Below are positions 1 to 10,066 of a DNA stretch of 64,000 nucleotides, piece by piece. The notes beneath the pieces were generated by a model. That model searched no databases and had not been told where the DNA came from. It saw nothing but the letters and a program-made list of their open reading frames with translations. Position numbers and translations under genes: made by a program. Source of the stretch: CAVQAH01 sp963784195 (GTDB lineage Bacteria > Acidobacteriota > Vicinamibacteria > Vicinamibacterales > 2-12-FULL-66-21); assembly GCA_963784195.1 (NCBI GenBank), contig CAWARA010000011.1, positions 1-64,000 on the forward strand. Reading direction: 5' to 3'. Position 1 is the stretch's first letter. Every line of letters starts with the position of its first letter.

Positions 1-6
1 GTCTGG

Positions 7-1294
7 TCAATGCGCCCCGCTGGCCCAGATCACACCGCGAGGCGCGCGCAGGTTGCTCGTGAGCGAATCGGGATCGCGGTCCGGCGTGCGGTTGCCGGGG
101 GGGCGTAAAAACGCCAGCTTGACGGCTTTCAGATCGAAATCGTTCGGCTCGATCTGTCCCGAAGCGTTCATCACCGACGGCCGGACGGTCACGTGGTTGT
201 ATCCGAGCGCATGGCCGAGCTCGTGTGCGCGCAGCGAGCGGCGGAACGGACTGCTTGACGTATCGAACCGCGATCGAGCATGATGATCCCGCCGATGACC
301 CTGCCCTCACCGTCGGTGGCCCACCGGGTGAATCCCCAGAACCCGGTGGCCGCCTCCAGACCCCTCGAAACGCGCGACGACGATCTCGCCGACCCGCGCC
401 AGGCTGAACGATCTGACCAGCCGTTGCCGTCTCACTCCGCTGACTTGCAAACCCTGAGAACGTCGATGCACTGAGCTGCTGCAGGCCCCAGACCAGATCC
501 TGCACGAGCAGATCCGCTTCAGAGGACGTCATGACGCTGTCGATGGCGACGCTCTCTGTCGCGTCCAGCGCGGTAAACGAGAGCACGCGCGTCTCGATGG
601 TGAGCTTGGGCGCTTCGGTCCAACGCTGCAACAAGCCGCTCGATCTGAACATCTGATCGAACGCTGTCAAATCGAATGACGCCGGGATGAGCTGCAGGCG
701 GGCATCAGGGCCTGGCAACCGCAGCGCAGTCTGACGTTCGACGGCTGCCGTGGATCTGATCGTGACGTCACGAATCTGTTCCAGCTCGGGCACCTCGACG
801 CGGAACGTCCCGTCCATTGTCGACGTGAAGGTCCCGAGACCCTCGATATCGAGCGTGGCGCCGGAAATACCCGAACCTGTCAGGCCGTCGAGAATCGATC
901 CGGTGACCGCGCGTCCCGGCCGTGGTGGCCGGCGCAGTTCGAACTCGGCCACCTGATTCGAGGTCAGCGTGATCTGGCGCGTCTGGGACTCGAAGTCCTG
1001 CGCGCTCGCGCGAATCGAGAACTGCCCTTCACGCAGCCCCTCGATACGGAATGCCCCGTCGTCGCCCGTCTGCGCCGAGCGCCCGACGTCAGGACCGTCG
1101 AGCACCTCGATACGGCCATCCTTCACGGGCGAATCGCCATCGTCATCGAGCAGCTTCCCCGTCAGCGTCCAGGTCGGCGTCGTCGGGGGCGGTGGATTGT
1201 TCGGCGTCGGGGTCGGCGACATGGGCGGCGCCGGATTGCTACCGCCGCCGCATGATGCAAGGAGGGCGCACAGAAGGACCACCAGGGCCCGCAT
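7..1294 (-). pseudogene. Secreted metzincin-type zinc metalloprotease lipoprotein, frame-broken
   Basis: The minus-strand frame opens with a lipoprotein signal (MRALVVLLCALLASC, lipobox LASC), a Pro/Thr linker, then two carboxypeptidase-regulatory-like beta domains (roughly residues 45-105 and 110-170). The protein continues only if the frame is shifted near 450, 360 and 265. The last piece holds HELGHALGYNH at about 219-187, the HExxHxxGxxH zinc signature of metzincins, so the product should be an exported zinc endopeptidase. I chose ATG 1294 because it starts the signal peptide; GTG 1327 is an in-frame alternative. Three indels in one gene mean either decay or consensus errors. The fold and motif are clear; the substrate is unknown. 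Confidence 0.7.
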
Positions 1295-1608
1295 TCCACG
1301 CTCGAGCTTGAGTACGTCCTTGCTCACGAGACGATGAGCATTCAATCTGCGAGCCGCCACCTAAGCCATTACGAAGGACGGCCGGGATCATGTCAAGCTG
1401 AACACGACTAATTGCTCATGTTTTCACAGACTTACAGCCATTCAGCATCGTCCAGCCACGGCCCTGACAGCGCGGTCGACGGCCGCTTGTCTCTCCGCAG
1501 CGGGTCGACGCTCGCCCCTCGTCCTTCCCATTCTTACAGGGCGGCTCGAGCGCCTGTGTAAGGCAAGCTCAGCAACAAATCGGCTATCCTCGCTAAGATC
1601 TTTGGCTG

Positions 1609-2025
1609 ATGGTTCACACGGGCCGGCGAACAGTCGCAACACGCGGACAAGGCGATGCGCACGACATCACACGCCTCGTGAGCGACGTCGTCGCAGAATC
1701 AGGGCTAGGGGACGGAATCGTTACCGTGTCCGTCGTGGGATCCACCGCCGGCGTGACGACCATCGAGTTCGAGCCCGGCGCGATCGCCGACCTCAATCGC
1801 GTGTTCGAGGCGCTCGCACCTCGCAGCGGCGACTACGAGCACCATCGGCGATGGGGTGACGACAACGGATCGAGTCACGTCCGGGCAGCATTGCTAGGTC
1901 CGTCAGTCACGCTCCCGATCGTCAACGGTGAGATCGTTCTTGGTACGTGGCAGCAGATCATGCTCCTCGAGTTCGATACACGGTCGCGCAAGCGCGAGAT
2001 GGTGATTCAGGTGATTGGCGAATGA
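1609..2025 (+). CDS. yjbQ: YjbQ/UPF0047 family protein (secondary thiamine-phosphate synthase)
   Basis: A complete 138-residue protein, the usual length for the YjbQ family. Recognisable landmarks are the central TTIEFEPG, the EHHRRWGDDNGSSH stretch carrying conserved His and Asp residues, HVRAALLGPS, and the C-terminal VNGEIVLGTWQQIMLLEFD. Family members have weak thiamine-phosphate synthase activity in E. coli, and their main role is unsettled. The protein has no signal peptide and should be cytosolic. Its stop codon overlaps the ATG of the next gene (ATGA), so the two are probably translationally coupled. ATG 1609 fits the family N-terminus, which usually begins near a VHTG-like strand. 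Confidence 0.9.
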   Translation: MVHTGRRTVATRGQGDAHDITRLVSDVVAESGLGDGIVTVSVVGSTAGVTTIEFEPGAIADLNRVFEALAPRSGDYEHHRRWGDDNGSSHVRAALLGPSVTLPIVNGEIVLGTWQQIMLLEFDTRSRKREMVIQVIGE

Positions 2026-2459
2026 TGACGCGAACGTTCATCGGGCTTGTCGCTCTCGTTGCCGCTGCTGGCGCGCTCGCCTGCTCTTCCAAGCCGCTCG
2101 ACGGGCCGACAACCATCCAGGTCCACGCCAATCGCGGATGGCAGCCGGCCGGCGTGCGGGTGGCCGCTAACCAGGCCTTCACGATCGAATATGTCGCGGG
2201 CACCATCCGCGATCGCGAGGTCAGCATCGGCAACGGCGGTGGCAGCGACTACATCTGCGGCTCCGCCGACTGCTGCGAGCCGATGCCCAACGAACGCCGG
2301 TCGGCGCTGATCGCGCGTGTCGAGGGCCGCATCTTCGTGGTCGGCAATCGCACGCGCATCACGTCGCACGAGGCGGGGCGTGTGTTTCTGCGGATCAACG
2401 ATTGCGACGAGGGGCTGGCTGATAATGCTGGGGTGTTGGAAGTGCGGTTGGTGCCGTAG
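2022..2459 (+). CDS. Lipoprotein with PA-IL-like galactose-binding fold
   Basis: ATG 2022 overlaps the yjbQ stop; a second ATG follows at 2025. The 145-residue product has a lipoprotein signal ending GALAC, then about 115 residues. The opening (TTIQVHANRGWQPAGVRV) and the closing strands (FVVGNRTRITS, AGRVFLRINDCDEG, LADNAGVLEVRLVP) match the PA-IL/LecA-like beta sandwich seen in many secreted Acidobacteria and Bacteroidetes proteins. The acidic cluster near the end would sit where LecA binds calcium and sugar. Six Cys residues lie in the mature protein, including CC at about residue 87, unusual for a lectin domain and perhaps disulfide-bonded. Sugar binding is inferred from fold resemblance only. 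Confidence 0.75.
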   Translation: MMTRTFIGLVALVAAAGALACSSKPLDGPTTIQVHANRGWQPAGVRVAANQAFTIEYVAGTIRDREVSIGNGGGSDYICGSADCCEPMPNERRSALIARVEGRIFVVGNRTRITSHEAGRVFLRINDCDEGLADNAGVLEVRLVP

Positions 2460-2535
2460 TTCGTGGTTCGTGGTTCGTTGCTCGGGACTGGGGCTCGTGG
2501 TTCGTCGATCGGCGACTCGGGACTCGGGATTTCCG
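2459..2535. repeat. Imperfect TTCGTGG-type heptad repeats
   Basis: Between the lipoprotein stop and the tRNA gene lie several near-copies of GGTTCGT/TTCGTGG, followed by two GACTCGGGACTCGGGA-like units. The same heptad family recurs near 49113-49143 and 60834-60929. It looks like a lineage-specific dispersed intergenic repeat. Confidence 0.7.
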
Positions 2536-2580
2536 TGGCGGCAGAGTCGGTGGTAGAATCAAGCGTTTCGACCCGCCATT

Positions 2581-2656
2581 GCCGGCGTAGCTCAGTTGGT
2601 AGAGCAGCTGATTCGTAATCAGCAGGTCCTCGGTTCAAGTCCGAGCGCCGGCTCCA
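2581..2656 (+). tRNA. tRNA-Thr (anticodon CGT)
   Basis: A complete cloverleaf. The acceptor stem GCCGGCG (2581-2587) pairs with CGCCGGC (2646-2652), the discriminator is T, and CCA is encoded at 2654-2656. The anticodon stem is GCTGA/TCAGC with loop TTCGTAA, giving anticodon CGT at 2614-2616, which reads ACG (Thr). The T arm is CTCGG-TTCAAGT-CCGAG. The 3' 57 bases are repeated at 12587-12643, so this tRNA appears to be the integration site of the element to its right. Confidence 0.96.
2600..2656 (+). repeat. Attachment site copy inside tRNA-Thr (attL-like)
   Basis: This 57-bp 3' part of the tRNA matches 12587-12643 with one mismatch (G2607 versus A12594); 2608-2656 is identical over 49 bp. 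Integration into the 3' half of a tRNA with reconstitution of the intact gene on one side is the standard result for tyrosine-recombinase elements, and a degraded integrase lies next to the other copy. Confidence 0.9.
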
Positions 2657-2991
2657 GTAAGTGACTTTCCACTCAGTAGTTGTGTGAGCCAGGTGTGCCG
2701 CCACTCCCCGGCCAATCGCGCCTGGCTAGCGGCAGGCTAGCACCAGGCGCCCCGTGGTAATCGGGCGTGCACGGTTGTGACCGCGGCACCGAGCCCACCT
2801 TTCGCGTAGGAACCTGCTAAACGTGAGAGTCTTCTGCACGCCTTGGGCTGCCGCTCACCAAAAATTTCCTGCCGACCTTTAGCGAGCTGTTTCACCCGGT
2901 TTCATCGCTGCCGTCCCCGCCGATGCGTAACACGTTTGTCGCCCGCCGAAAGACAGCGGGTGCATCTGGTACTCGCGGAACGGAGGACACG
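2657..2991. other. Gene-free stretch at the element left end
   Basis: I see no coding signal here. A strong hairpin lies at 2719-2749 (CGCCTGGCTAGC pairing with GCTAGCaCCAGGCG around a GGCAG loop), 63 bp inside the tRNA. It could be a recombination-accessory or terminator structure of the element. GGAGG at 2982-2986 is the ribosome binding site of the next gene. Confidence 0.6.
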
Positions 2992-3228
2992 ATGCGTGCG
3001 TTGCGATGGCGAGACCTGAAACATAAGGTCGGGCTCTCAAGGACAACGGTGTGGCGTCTCGAACAGGCCGGGCGATTTCCACGTCGACGGCACCTTTCGC
3101 GAGGAGTCGTCGCATGGTTGTCGGACGAAATCGATGAATGGCTGCGGGACGGCCCCTCCGTGCAGAAGGATGCTGCGGACCGAACTTCGCGTAGAGGGAG
3201 GCTCTGCGTAGAGGGAGGCTCTGCGTAG
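2992..3228 (+). CDS. AlpA-like helix-turn-helix regulator of the integrated element
   Basis: ATG 2992 is preceded by GGAGG with a 5-base gap, which favours it over the upstream in-frame start at 2923. The 78-residue product begins MRALRWRDLKHKVGLSRTTV and continues WRLEQAGRFPRRRHLS, then VAWLSDEIDEWL. That is the AlpA/MerR-type winged helix found in P4-like satellites and genomic islands, where it usually activates the integrase or excision genes. Its C-terminus and stop run into the 17-bp tandem repeats at 3190-3257, so the tail length may vary with copy number. It is directly upstream of the primase, the usual island order. Confidence 0.8.
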   Translation: MRALRWRDLKHKVGLSRTTVWRLEQAGRFPRRRHLSRGVVAWLSDEIDEWLRDGPSVQKDAADRTSRRGRLCVEGGSA

Positions 3229-3257
3229 AGGGAGGCTCTGCGTAGAGGGAGGCTCTG
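3190..3257 (+). repeat. Four perfect 17-bp tandem repeats at the regulator-primase junction
   Basis: The unit CGTAGAGGGAGGCTCTG occurs four times without mismatch (3190, 3207, 3224, 3241) and ends immediately before the primase ATG at 3258. Each unit contains GAGGGAGG, a Shine-Dalgarno match, so the array supplies one well-placed and three upstream ribosome binding sites. The 17-bp length is not a multiple of three, so copy-number change would alter the regulator's last codons. Confidence 0.95.
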
Positions 3258-4249
3258 ATGGCCACCTCAGCGGGCGCGACGTTGAAGGGCATCGTGAGGG
3301 TACTGGAGGCCGCGAGGCGGTACGTCGCGCGCGGCTGGAAGCCTGTGCCGGTGCCTATCTGCAAAAGAAGCCTGTGCTGGGAACGTGGCAGGATCTACGA
3401 CTGGACGAGCACAGCGTCGAGGACCACTTCCAACTGTTGGGCGAGCCCTCCGGTGACATCGTCGACGTCGACGTAGATTCACCCGAGGCACTCGCCGCTG
3501 CCGAGACTTTCCTACCTGCCACGGGACTGGTTCACGGACGTCGGAGCAAACCACGGAGCCACCGTTACTACGTCGCGAGTGGGACCCGCACCCAGAAATT
3601 TGAATACGCCGACGGGAAGAAAAAGACGATGTTGATTGAGCTCAGGTCGACGGGCAGCCAGACGATCGTGCCCCCTAGCGTGCACCCTTCAGGTGAGTTC
3701 GTGACCTAGGAGGATGATGGGACTCCGGCGATAGCGGATGCCGCAACCCTGCGCCGGCAGGTTGCATTCGTTGCCACGACCGCTCTGCTCGCCCGATCCT
3801 GGCCAGCCGAAGGAGTGCGCCACGACCTGTCCCTTGGTCTGGCCGGACTCCTCTTGCGGCTGGGGGTGAGCGAAGCTGATTCCGAGGCGATCATCTCTAC
3901 GGCGTCCAGAGTGTCGGGTGATACCGAGTGGGCAGATCGCGGGGCCGCCGCTCGATACACGGCTGCGCGGATCTCGAGCGGCGATCCGGCCACTGGTGCA
4001 CCGACAGTCGAGCACCTCCTCGAGGGGAATGGCAGCAGGATCGTTGCGACCATTCGGCGATGGCTGCAGGATCCAACGACTAGCACCATTTCGCCAACGG
4101 AGCGAGAGTCCGAGCTCCCAGAAATAGACGCAACTGATCTGAATCTTCCGATTGTCAGCACCGCTGCGCTCGAGGCACTTCAGGCGCGAAACACCCCGCC
4201 GTTCATTTTTCGATTCGGTAACCAAATCGATTCGATCACAGGGCGGTGA
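3258..4249 (+). pseudogene. Bifunctional primase-polymerase (PrimPol) of the element, frameshifted and with an in-frame TAG
   Basis: The N-terminus (LEAARRYVARGWKPVPV), then GTWQDLRLDE, the acidic IVDVDVDSPEAL and the HGRRSKPRSHRYY and KTMLIELRSTGSQTIVPPS blocks match the Prim-Pol domain of phage and plasmid replication proteins. A frame jump is needed near 3360. The same frame then runs through to 4249, broken only by TAG at 3707-3709, where the family has Trp (VTWE). The C-terminal half resembles the DUF3987-like part of these proteins but stops early against the beta-lactamase-fold remnant. The gene would have replicated or primed the element; as read it is dead, unless the TAG is a base error. 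Confidence 0.75.
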
Positions 4250-4261
4250 TGACGGTGAGCT

Positions 4262-4824
4262 GGTCCTACCGCCTGTCGGCCCGGCCGACTGCCTCGGTGA
4301 GCGCGAGCTGTTCGATCATGACTGCGCCACCTGAATACTTGAACCCCGTCATCGGCGCGCGCTCGAGGCGGACGGCCCGCAAATTGGAGGGCGGCGTCCC
4401 GTCGAGGATCGGTACACGGTCGGAAGCGGCGATCCGGGCGCGTAGCCGGGAAAGCCGAAACCGTCCCCGGTTCCCGACGTGTGGCTCATGAGCGCGCACG
4501 GCGTCACCGGACGTTCTTTCATGAATTCGCCGCCGGGCAGCTTCCACGACTTCAGAATGGTGTTGACGTCCTGATCGAGGGCAAAGCCGCCGTCCTGGAT
4601 TGCCTTCATCGACGTCATCGCCGCGATCGTCTTGCTGGTCGATGCCGCCTGAAACATCGTCTCCGGCGTGACCGGCGTGCCGTCTCGACGTCCGAAACGC
4701 CGTAGCCTTTCGCCCATGTAATTTTGAAATCTTTGATGACGGTGATGCTTACGCCCGGGACATGGAACTGGTTGAGCAGTCCCTGGACGACTGCGGCGTC
4801 AAGCGGCCCGCCGGCCGGCTGCAC
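4262..4824 (-). pseudogene. Serine hydrolase / class C beta-lactamase-fold remnant
   Basis: Three minus-strand frames join into one partial protein. The first piece is DAAVVQGLLNQFHVPGVSIT...GYGVSDVET, the second carries ASTSKTIAAMTSMKAIQDGG with the SxxK nucleophile motif and later LMSHTSG, and the third ends FKYSGGAVMIEQLALTEAVG, where YSG is the Tyr motif of the family. Jumps fall near 4690 and 4430. Only about 190 of the usual 350-500 residues are present; there is no signal peptide and the C-terminal part is missing. It is inserted between the primase end and the DUF11 protein and looks like cut-down cargo. Confidence 0.75.
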
Positions 4825-5372
4825 GCGAACGAGCGGAAAAACGAGGATTTAAAAGCGAACGGCGACCGCGACTCTGCGCATGGCGCCTCCGGGGGCGTAC
4901 TATACGTGCTGCTCGTCAAAAACGAAACCGCAGAGACCGCCGAGATCGCAGAGCTCTTTGTAAAAAGAAAACTCTGCGGTCTGACGACAGGAACTATTCT
5001 CGGTCCCGGATTCAGCCCCTTCCCCCTTCGACAGCGGCTCGCAGACCTTGACTCCGACCAAAAAAGGGGACGGTGAGCTTCTCGGTGACGACCAACGAGC
5101 CGACGGTTTCAAATGCGTGTCCGAACGACAAATGGACCGCCGACGTCGTCCGCGTCAACTTCAGTTCTGGATCGGTCAGAGTCATTCAGGGCAGCTTCGA
5201 CAGACCTTCCCTTTGTTCTAAAGGGATCTCGATTCCCGGTCTGGACAAGCGAACGATAGGCAGGTTCGAACGCGACTCTATCGAATGATAGTAGAGGTCC
5301 GGCGAATCCGGACCTCTGCCTCAAACTCCGCGGGAGTGACTCGAAGCGCCTCAAGTTCCTTGTCGGTTCACC
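4825..5372. other. Gene-free stretch with simple repeats and a hairpin
   Basis: I find no convincing gene. The first part has GCAGAG-rich simple repeats with an inverted partner (about 4923-4982). The end carries a perfect 10-bp-stem hairpin at 5293-5317 (AGAGGTCCGG-CGAAT-CCGGACCTCT). A 58-codon minus frame at 5014-5187 has no recognisable similarity. One copy of a 25-bp direct repeat lies at 5012-5036. Confidence 0.6.
5012..5036 (+). repeat. 25-bp direct repeat, left copy
   Basis: Identical to 10691-10715. A shorter shared word, AGGAACTATT, also precedes each copy (4989-4998 and 10639-10648). The pair brackets the DUF11, haloperoxidase and cytochrome peroxidase genes, so it could mark the ends of a cargo segment moved by recombination. 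Confidence 0.85.
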
Positions 5373-7976
5373 TCATTGCTTGGGTCCAGTCACTGGACCG
5401 TCCCCTACGACGAAATAGCCCGCGGGTGGAGCTCCATTAGAGCCGTCGGCAAACGCCTTCGCGGCGGCTGCCTCAGCCTTGACAGCGGCAATGTCGGCCG
5501 CCCTCGTACTTTTCGGGACCACAACCGTGGCGGTCGCCAAGCCAGTCGCGCCAGCCGCATCCGTTGCCTTGGCGACAATAAGGTAGACGCGGCCGTTGCT
5601 GGAGCTTACGCGCTCTTGCCGTAACCAGAGCGTTCCGACCGAGGCGGCCTTTGCATCTGGCGAGAATTGGTCTCCGTTCCCGAACAGATCATCTTCGTCG
5701 CTGAACACCTGGACGGAAAGGCTCGGCGCGCTGCACGCGCCGTCGGTCACGGTAGCCGCCAGTCCGACGTTTACGAGGTCGGCGTTGTTCTGCGGCAGTA
5801 AATCTGTGCGGACAGAGATCGAAACCGTGGGGGGCGGATTGGATACGGGGAACGACACTGACGCAGAATTGTTGCCCGTCGCGTCGGTCGTCCGGGGGTC
5901 GGCGGCGACGGAGGCGTCGTTCTTGATAACGGTGCCGTTTGGCTGATCGCATTTGACCGTGGCGACGACCGTGATTGTCGCAGTCTCCTGATCCGCCATC
6001 GCGCTCTTGGTACAGGTGATGGTGCCGTTGGCTCCAACCACCGGCACGGTGCAGCTCCAGCCGGCCGCCGACACCGAAACGAAACCCGTCCCGGCCGGGA
6101 GGGCATCGGTCACGGTCACGTCTGCGGCGGCGGCTGGCCCGGAATTCTTGACCCCAAGCGTGTAGGTGACGTTTCTGCCGGCTTCGATGCCCCGGACGAC
6201 GGTGTACGGGACTTCGTGATCGCCAGATCTGCCGACGCCGGGAGGGGTGTACCAGCGACCTCGAGGGTGCAGTCGGCAGTCAGTGCGGTGCCGGCAACGC
6301 CGACGGTGACCAGCCGCGGCCCCGCAGTCGCATTGAGCGGTACGGCAAATTCGACCGAGACGCTTCCCGTCGCGTTGGTGTTGTCGACGGCGACCATCTC
6401 GTCGCCGAGGATGACTTTGGCCATGCTGTTGGCAAATAACCCAGACGCCTCCACGGTGGCGGCCTGGCCGGGGCGAGCCTGCGCCGGGGTCACGGCACAG
6501 ACCGGGAATGCCAGCGGAACGAGGTCGAACGGAACGCCAGCACTGGCGTCCGGCCCATCGGGCAACTTGTCTATCTGAGCGGCGTCGTCCAGATTCTCGG
6601 CGAACGCCTGAATCCGAATCCCCGGCGAAGCGGGACCCCGAACGACGTCCGACATTTCCAGCGCGATGACATCAGAGAGCGCCCGAGGGTCCGCTCCGGT
6701 GAAGCTTGCGAGCCTCGCGCGGATGCTGGGATCACTCACCTCTTGCCAGACGCCTCCCTGGAACCTCCACACCTCGGGTGTCAACTGCAGCGACGAGATT
6801 TCGCCGCAGCACCGGATCACGACCACGCGCGTCGCCAGCTCAGCGCCCTGGAACTCGTGGGCACGGGCACATCCAGGGGCACCGTGGATGCTGCGCCGCC
6901 CGTCGCCGGATTGCCGTCCAGATCGGCGAAAAGAAGATATTGGTGGTGAGGTCTCTCCGGCAGCAGCCCGAACAATGCATGCGAAAAGGTCGTGGCTGGC
7001 GGGGCACATTGTGGCTCACCGTGACCGACGTCATGTCTGCGGCGACGTCGGACACGTCCTGAAGGGCATCCACCCGCTGGTCGCTGATGGTATCGCCGGG
7101 AAGGAGTGCTGCCGGGGGATCGACCTGCGAGCCCGAGTTGACCTTGACGAAGCCGCGAGCCGTTGCCTTCTGAAGAGCAGTAATGACTTTGGGTTGCTGC
7201 CTCGCCGTCATGAGGCTGAAGGGAGTAGCGTTAACATAATCGAACGAGTCGCAGTTTTGGTCGTAGCGACCGTTGCCGTCGTCATCGAGACCGTTGCCGT
7301 GACCGAGTCCCAACACATGCCTCAGCTCGTGAGCGAGAATGGCCTCATCGGCATCGAAGGAGCGCACGAAGAAGTAGTCGCTGATCCCGAGTTGTCCGGT
7401 TGCACCCGTGATGGTCGGCGGATTAGTGCAGGGATCGCCCCCGCTCCAGGAATTGTATCCCCGCCCTCTGAGCGTCAGGGCCGTTCCGGCCGCGTCGACG
7501 AACTGGCGGAGGTTGACGGCGATCGGACCGAGCAGCGGCGTGTTGAACTGTTTGGCGAGGGCATCCCAGGCAGCGGTACACGCCGCAAAGGTCTGCTTGA
7601 GCTCCGTGTCATTGATATTCGGATCCAGGACATCCCCTTCCACACCCGGTCCGATTTGCGGGTCGGTGATGATGGGGAAATTCGTCTGCGACATAATCGC
7701 CGCGGTGAAGGCGCTTCGGAAGGTGATGTTCGCGCCAGGAATCCAGATGCGATCGCTCACCCGTTCGTGCCGGCGCCACAAGGCATTGTTGGTATCGGGT
7801 TCACCGAGTGACCCGGGGTTGTCGGCAGCCGGGCTGCCCTCGATCGCACACCACCGAAGGGGAAGGTGCAGGAGGCCAGTGGCCGGGTCGCCGGCATGGA
7901 TAACGGAAGGGACTGAAGGGACACCAAAGCGAACGAGTAAGAGTGCCAACAAGAACGGAACGTATTTGGCGCGCAT
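5373..7976 (-). pseudogene. Secreted metzincin-like protease with C-terminal DUF11 repeat domain, frame-broken
   Basis: ATG 7976 follows GGGAG at a 6-base gap. A signal peptide (MRAKYVPFLLALLLVRFGVP) leads into a protease region with ADEAILAHELRHVLGLGHGN, where HELRHVLGLGH is the zinc motif, and then DDDGNGRYDQNCD, an EF-hand-like acidic loop. The frame jumps near 7000, near 6860 and near 6205. The last piece is a DUF11/isopeptide-type beta domain (VTVTDALPAGTGFVSVSA, VCDQPNGT-like, DATGNNSASVSF) with an Ala-rich tail ending at 5373. Total about 865 residues. Family knowledge suggests an exported protease with an adhesive C-terminus. It is the first cargo gene between the 25-bp direct repeats. 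Confidence 0.75.
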
Positions 7977-8052
7977 CGCAAACTCCCTTTGTAAAGCTTC
8001 GTCGAGAGACCGACGACCTGCGAATAGGCCTTGGCGGGCGACCGTGGCGAAT

Positions 8053-9648
8053 CTAAATCGTTACGCGGGTACCGTCGAACGTGGTCAGGGTAAAGGTTGC
8101 CTCCTCGCTGTAGGTGGCCTTCTGCTCTTCGAGGACGGACAGCGCGACAGCCTCGCCGAGCCGAAGCGAATGGAAGTAGTCGGACCGGTAATGAAAGCCA
8201 AGCGCGTTCCTGCCGAAGGCCACGTTCGCCGCCAATTTGTCCAATTCGTTGCCGACGGTCAGGAGCGGGCCCTGATAGGGAACGAGCATCGTGCCTGAAG
8301 CATCGGGGACCACGGCACCAGAGAGGGGGAAACTCTCATCGAACCACGCCTTAAGAATCGTCACGCAGGCACCGGCCACGGTCGCATGACCGGATCCGTA
8401 GGACGGATGCGTAGGACACCCTTCGGGCGCCGCCATCGGTAAGAGGTACGTACCGTAACGGGCCTTCGCCCTGGCCAGCGCTGCGGACGCGCGAACCTCA
8501 GGATGCACCGGATAACTGGCGCTTCCGCTGAGTGAGTGGTGGATCAACCCGCCGAACGCCTCAGGCCGGAGGCGCCGGTGGACGAACCACTTCTGTACCA
8601 GACGGCCTTCAGCGGACGCGTCGCCACCTGCCGTCACCAGCGACAGGATGTGAGGCCCCCCAAAAGTGGCGAAGCCGATCTGATTCTCATCGGCTCATAA
8701 GGATTGCCGCTGGCGAACGGTGCCTGCATACGAAGCAGGATGAGGCACGCCTGATGGTATGCCTGGTACAGCGCATCGACGTGCACCCACTCGCACAGAT
8801 CGCGGAGGTTCCGAATGTACGTGGGGACCGCGTCGAATGCACCTGGATGGGAACGAGGCCGTCCTGGATGGCGAGCCATTCACCATAGCTCGTCATATAG
8901 TCGACACCGGGCGCTACGGTGTGCATCCGCTGTGGGATACGCATGGCGCCCATTGGGATGTCGAGCGAGAGGAACTGCGACACATAAGGGCTGATGAGGT
9001 CCCGGCAGTATTGCCTCGGAAAATCGTCGCTGGCGTCACGTGCCTGGCCGCTCTTGGGCCGCGCAGATCAGAAAGGCTCGAGAGATCCTGCGTGGCCGCC
9101 GCGATGATTGGATCGGTATCGTAGTTGCGGAAATCGACGTCGCGCGCCAGGGCCATCCAGAACAGTTCGACGAGATCGGCTGCGCCCTGGGCGCTGGCGA
9201 TGGTCGGCGCCGGGCTGATAAAGAGATGGTGTGAATCGGCGCCTTCGAGATCGAACGCCAACCCTGCTTGCGGGTTGGTCAGGCGTCGTCGAGGCCGAGA
9301 GGAATTGCCTCGAAACCGTCTGGGTCCCCGCTTTCGATGGCGCGAAGCAAAGCGCCGTATGCGGTTGGATCGACTTCGCCGAGGGAGTTATGAGGAAGAT
9401 CCTTGGAGTAATTGCGATCTTGTTTGCGTAGAGCGCCTCCTCGCCATTGTTCATATGCGCTGTCTCAGGTCGGCGTCTGGCGAGTTGGGCGGCGTTGACG
9501 CGAATCTCGGAATGCCTGCTGTCTGCGTACGGCTTCTGCGCCCTGGCTGGGCGCCGCCGCAACCTGGGCAGGTCGGCTCAAATCAACGAGTCCCGCGGCG
9601 AGAGCCGCTGGTGCGGTGCCGAGGAACGAACGCCGACACATCGGTCAT
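8053..9648 (-). pseudogene. Vanadium-dependent haloperoxidase with Tat-like signal, frame-broken
   Basis: The last 195 residues are in one frame and carry the vanadate-binding set: KWFVHRRLRP (Lys and Arg), THPSYGSGHAT (Ser-Gly-His), and FGRNALGFHYRSD (Arg and His). Upstream pieces (FFWMALARDVDFRNYDTDP-like, FLSLDIPMGAMRIPQ, DLCEWVHVDALYQAYHQA) occupy other frames between 8640 and 9560. Just after ATG 9648 one frame gives RRSFLGTAPAALAAGLVDLS, a twin-arginine signal. At least four indels are needed. These enzymes oxidise bromide or chloride with peroxide and are often exported. A cytochrome c peroxidase fragment lies next door. Function is clear by motif; the gene as read is inactive. Confidence 0.8.
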
Positions 9649-10066
9649 TGGAATGTCACTCCGCGACAAGACCGTTGCATTGGGCGAACGCGAGCAGGCG
9701 CCACAAAGTGGCCGATGTATGGTCTTGAGAATATGGTCATGACATGCGCACCAAATAACCCTCGTCACTCCGGCGATGCATAAGAACGCCGCCAATCTAT
9801 TGATGAGGTTGGTCGGATGAGGCGGCACGGATTATCGCCCCATGATCATCTCTATGCAAGTAACTAACGACAGCACACCTTCGTGACAGCCGGAAGGTAG
9901 CCGCGCACATGAGCGCAAAGATACCGGGCAGCGCGATCGACGCGACAGACGATGGCGCTCAATTGCCGGTATCAACACCAGTCACGAGACCAAACTGGAT
10001 TGAAGTATCCGGGGTGAAATCAGCATCCGAGAGACCGGGATCGGCACCACCATGTGTCGGGCGACG
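9649..10066. other. Divergent intergenic region
   Basis: This lies between the haloperoxidase and cytochrome peroxidase starts, which point away from each other, so it should hold both promoters. I see no gene and no clear promoter pair. Confidence 0.5.

Noticed and set aside
3707..3709. Amber recoding (TAG as a sense codon)
   Set aside because: No other in-frame TAG is seen inside conserved genes here, several genes end in TAG, and the primase already has a frameshift.
5014..5187. 58-codon minus-strand frame reading MTLTDPELKLTRTTSAVHLS
   Set aside because: Reads somewhat like protein but no similarity, no ribosome binding site, and it runs into the 25-bp repeat.
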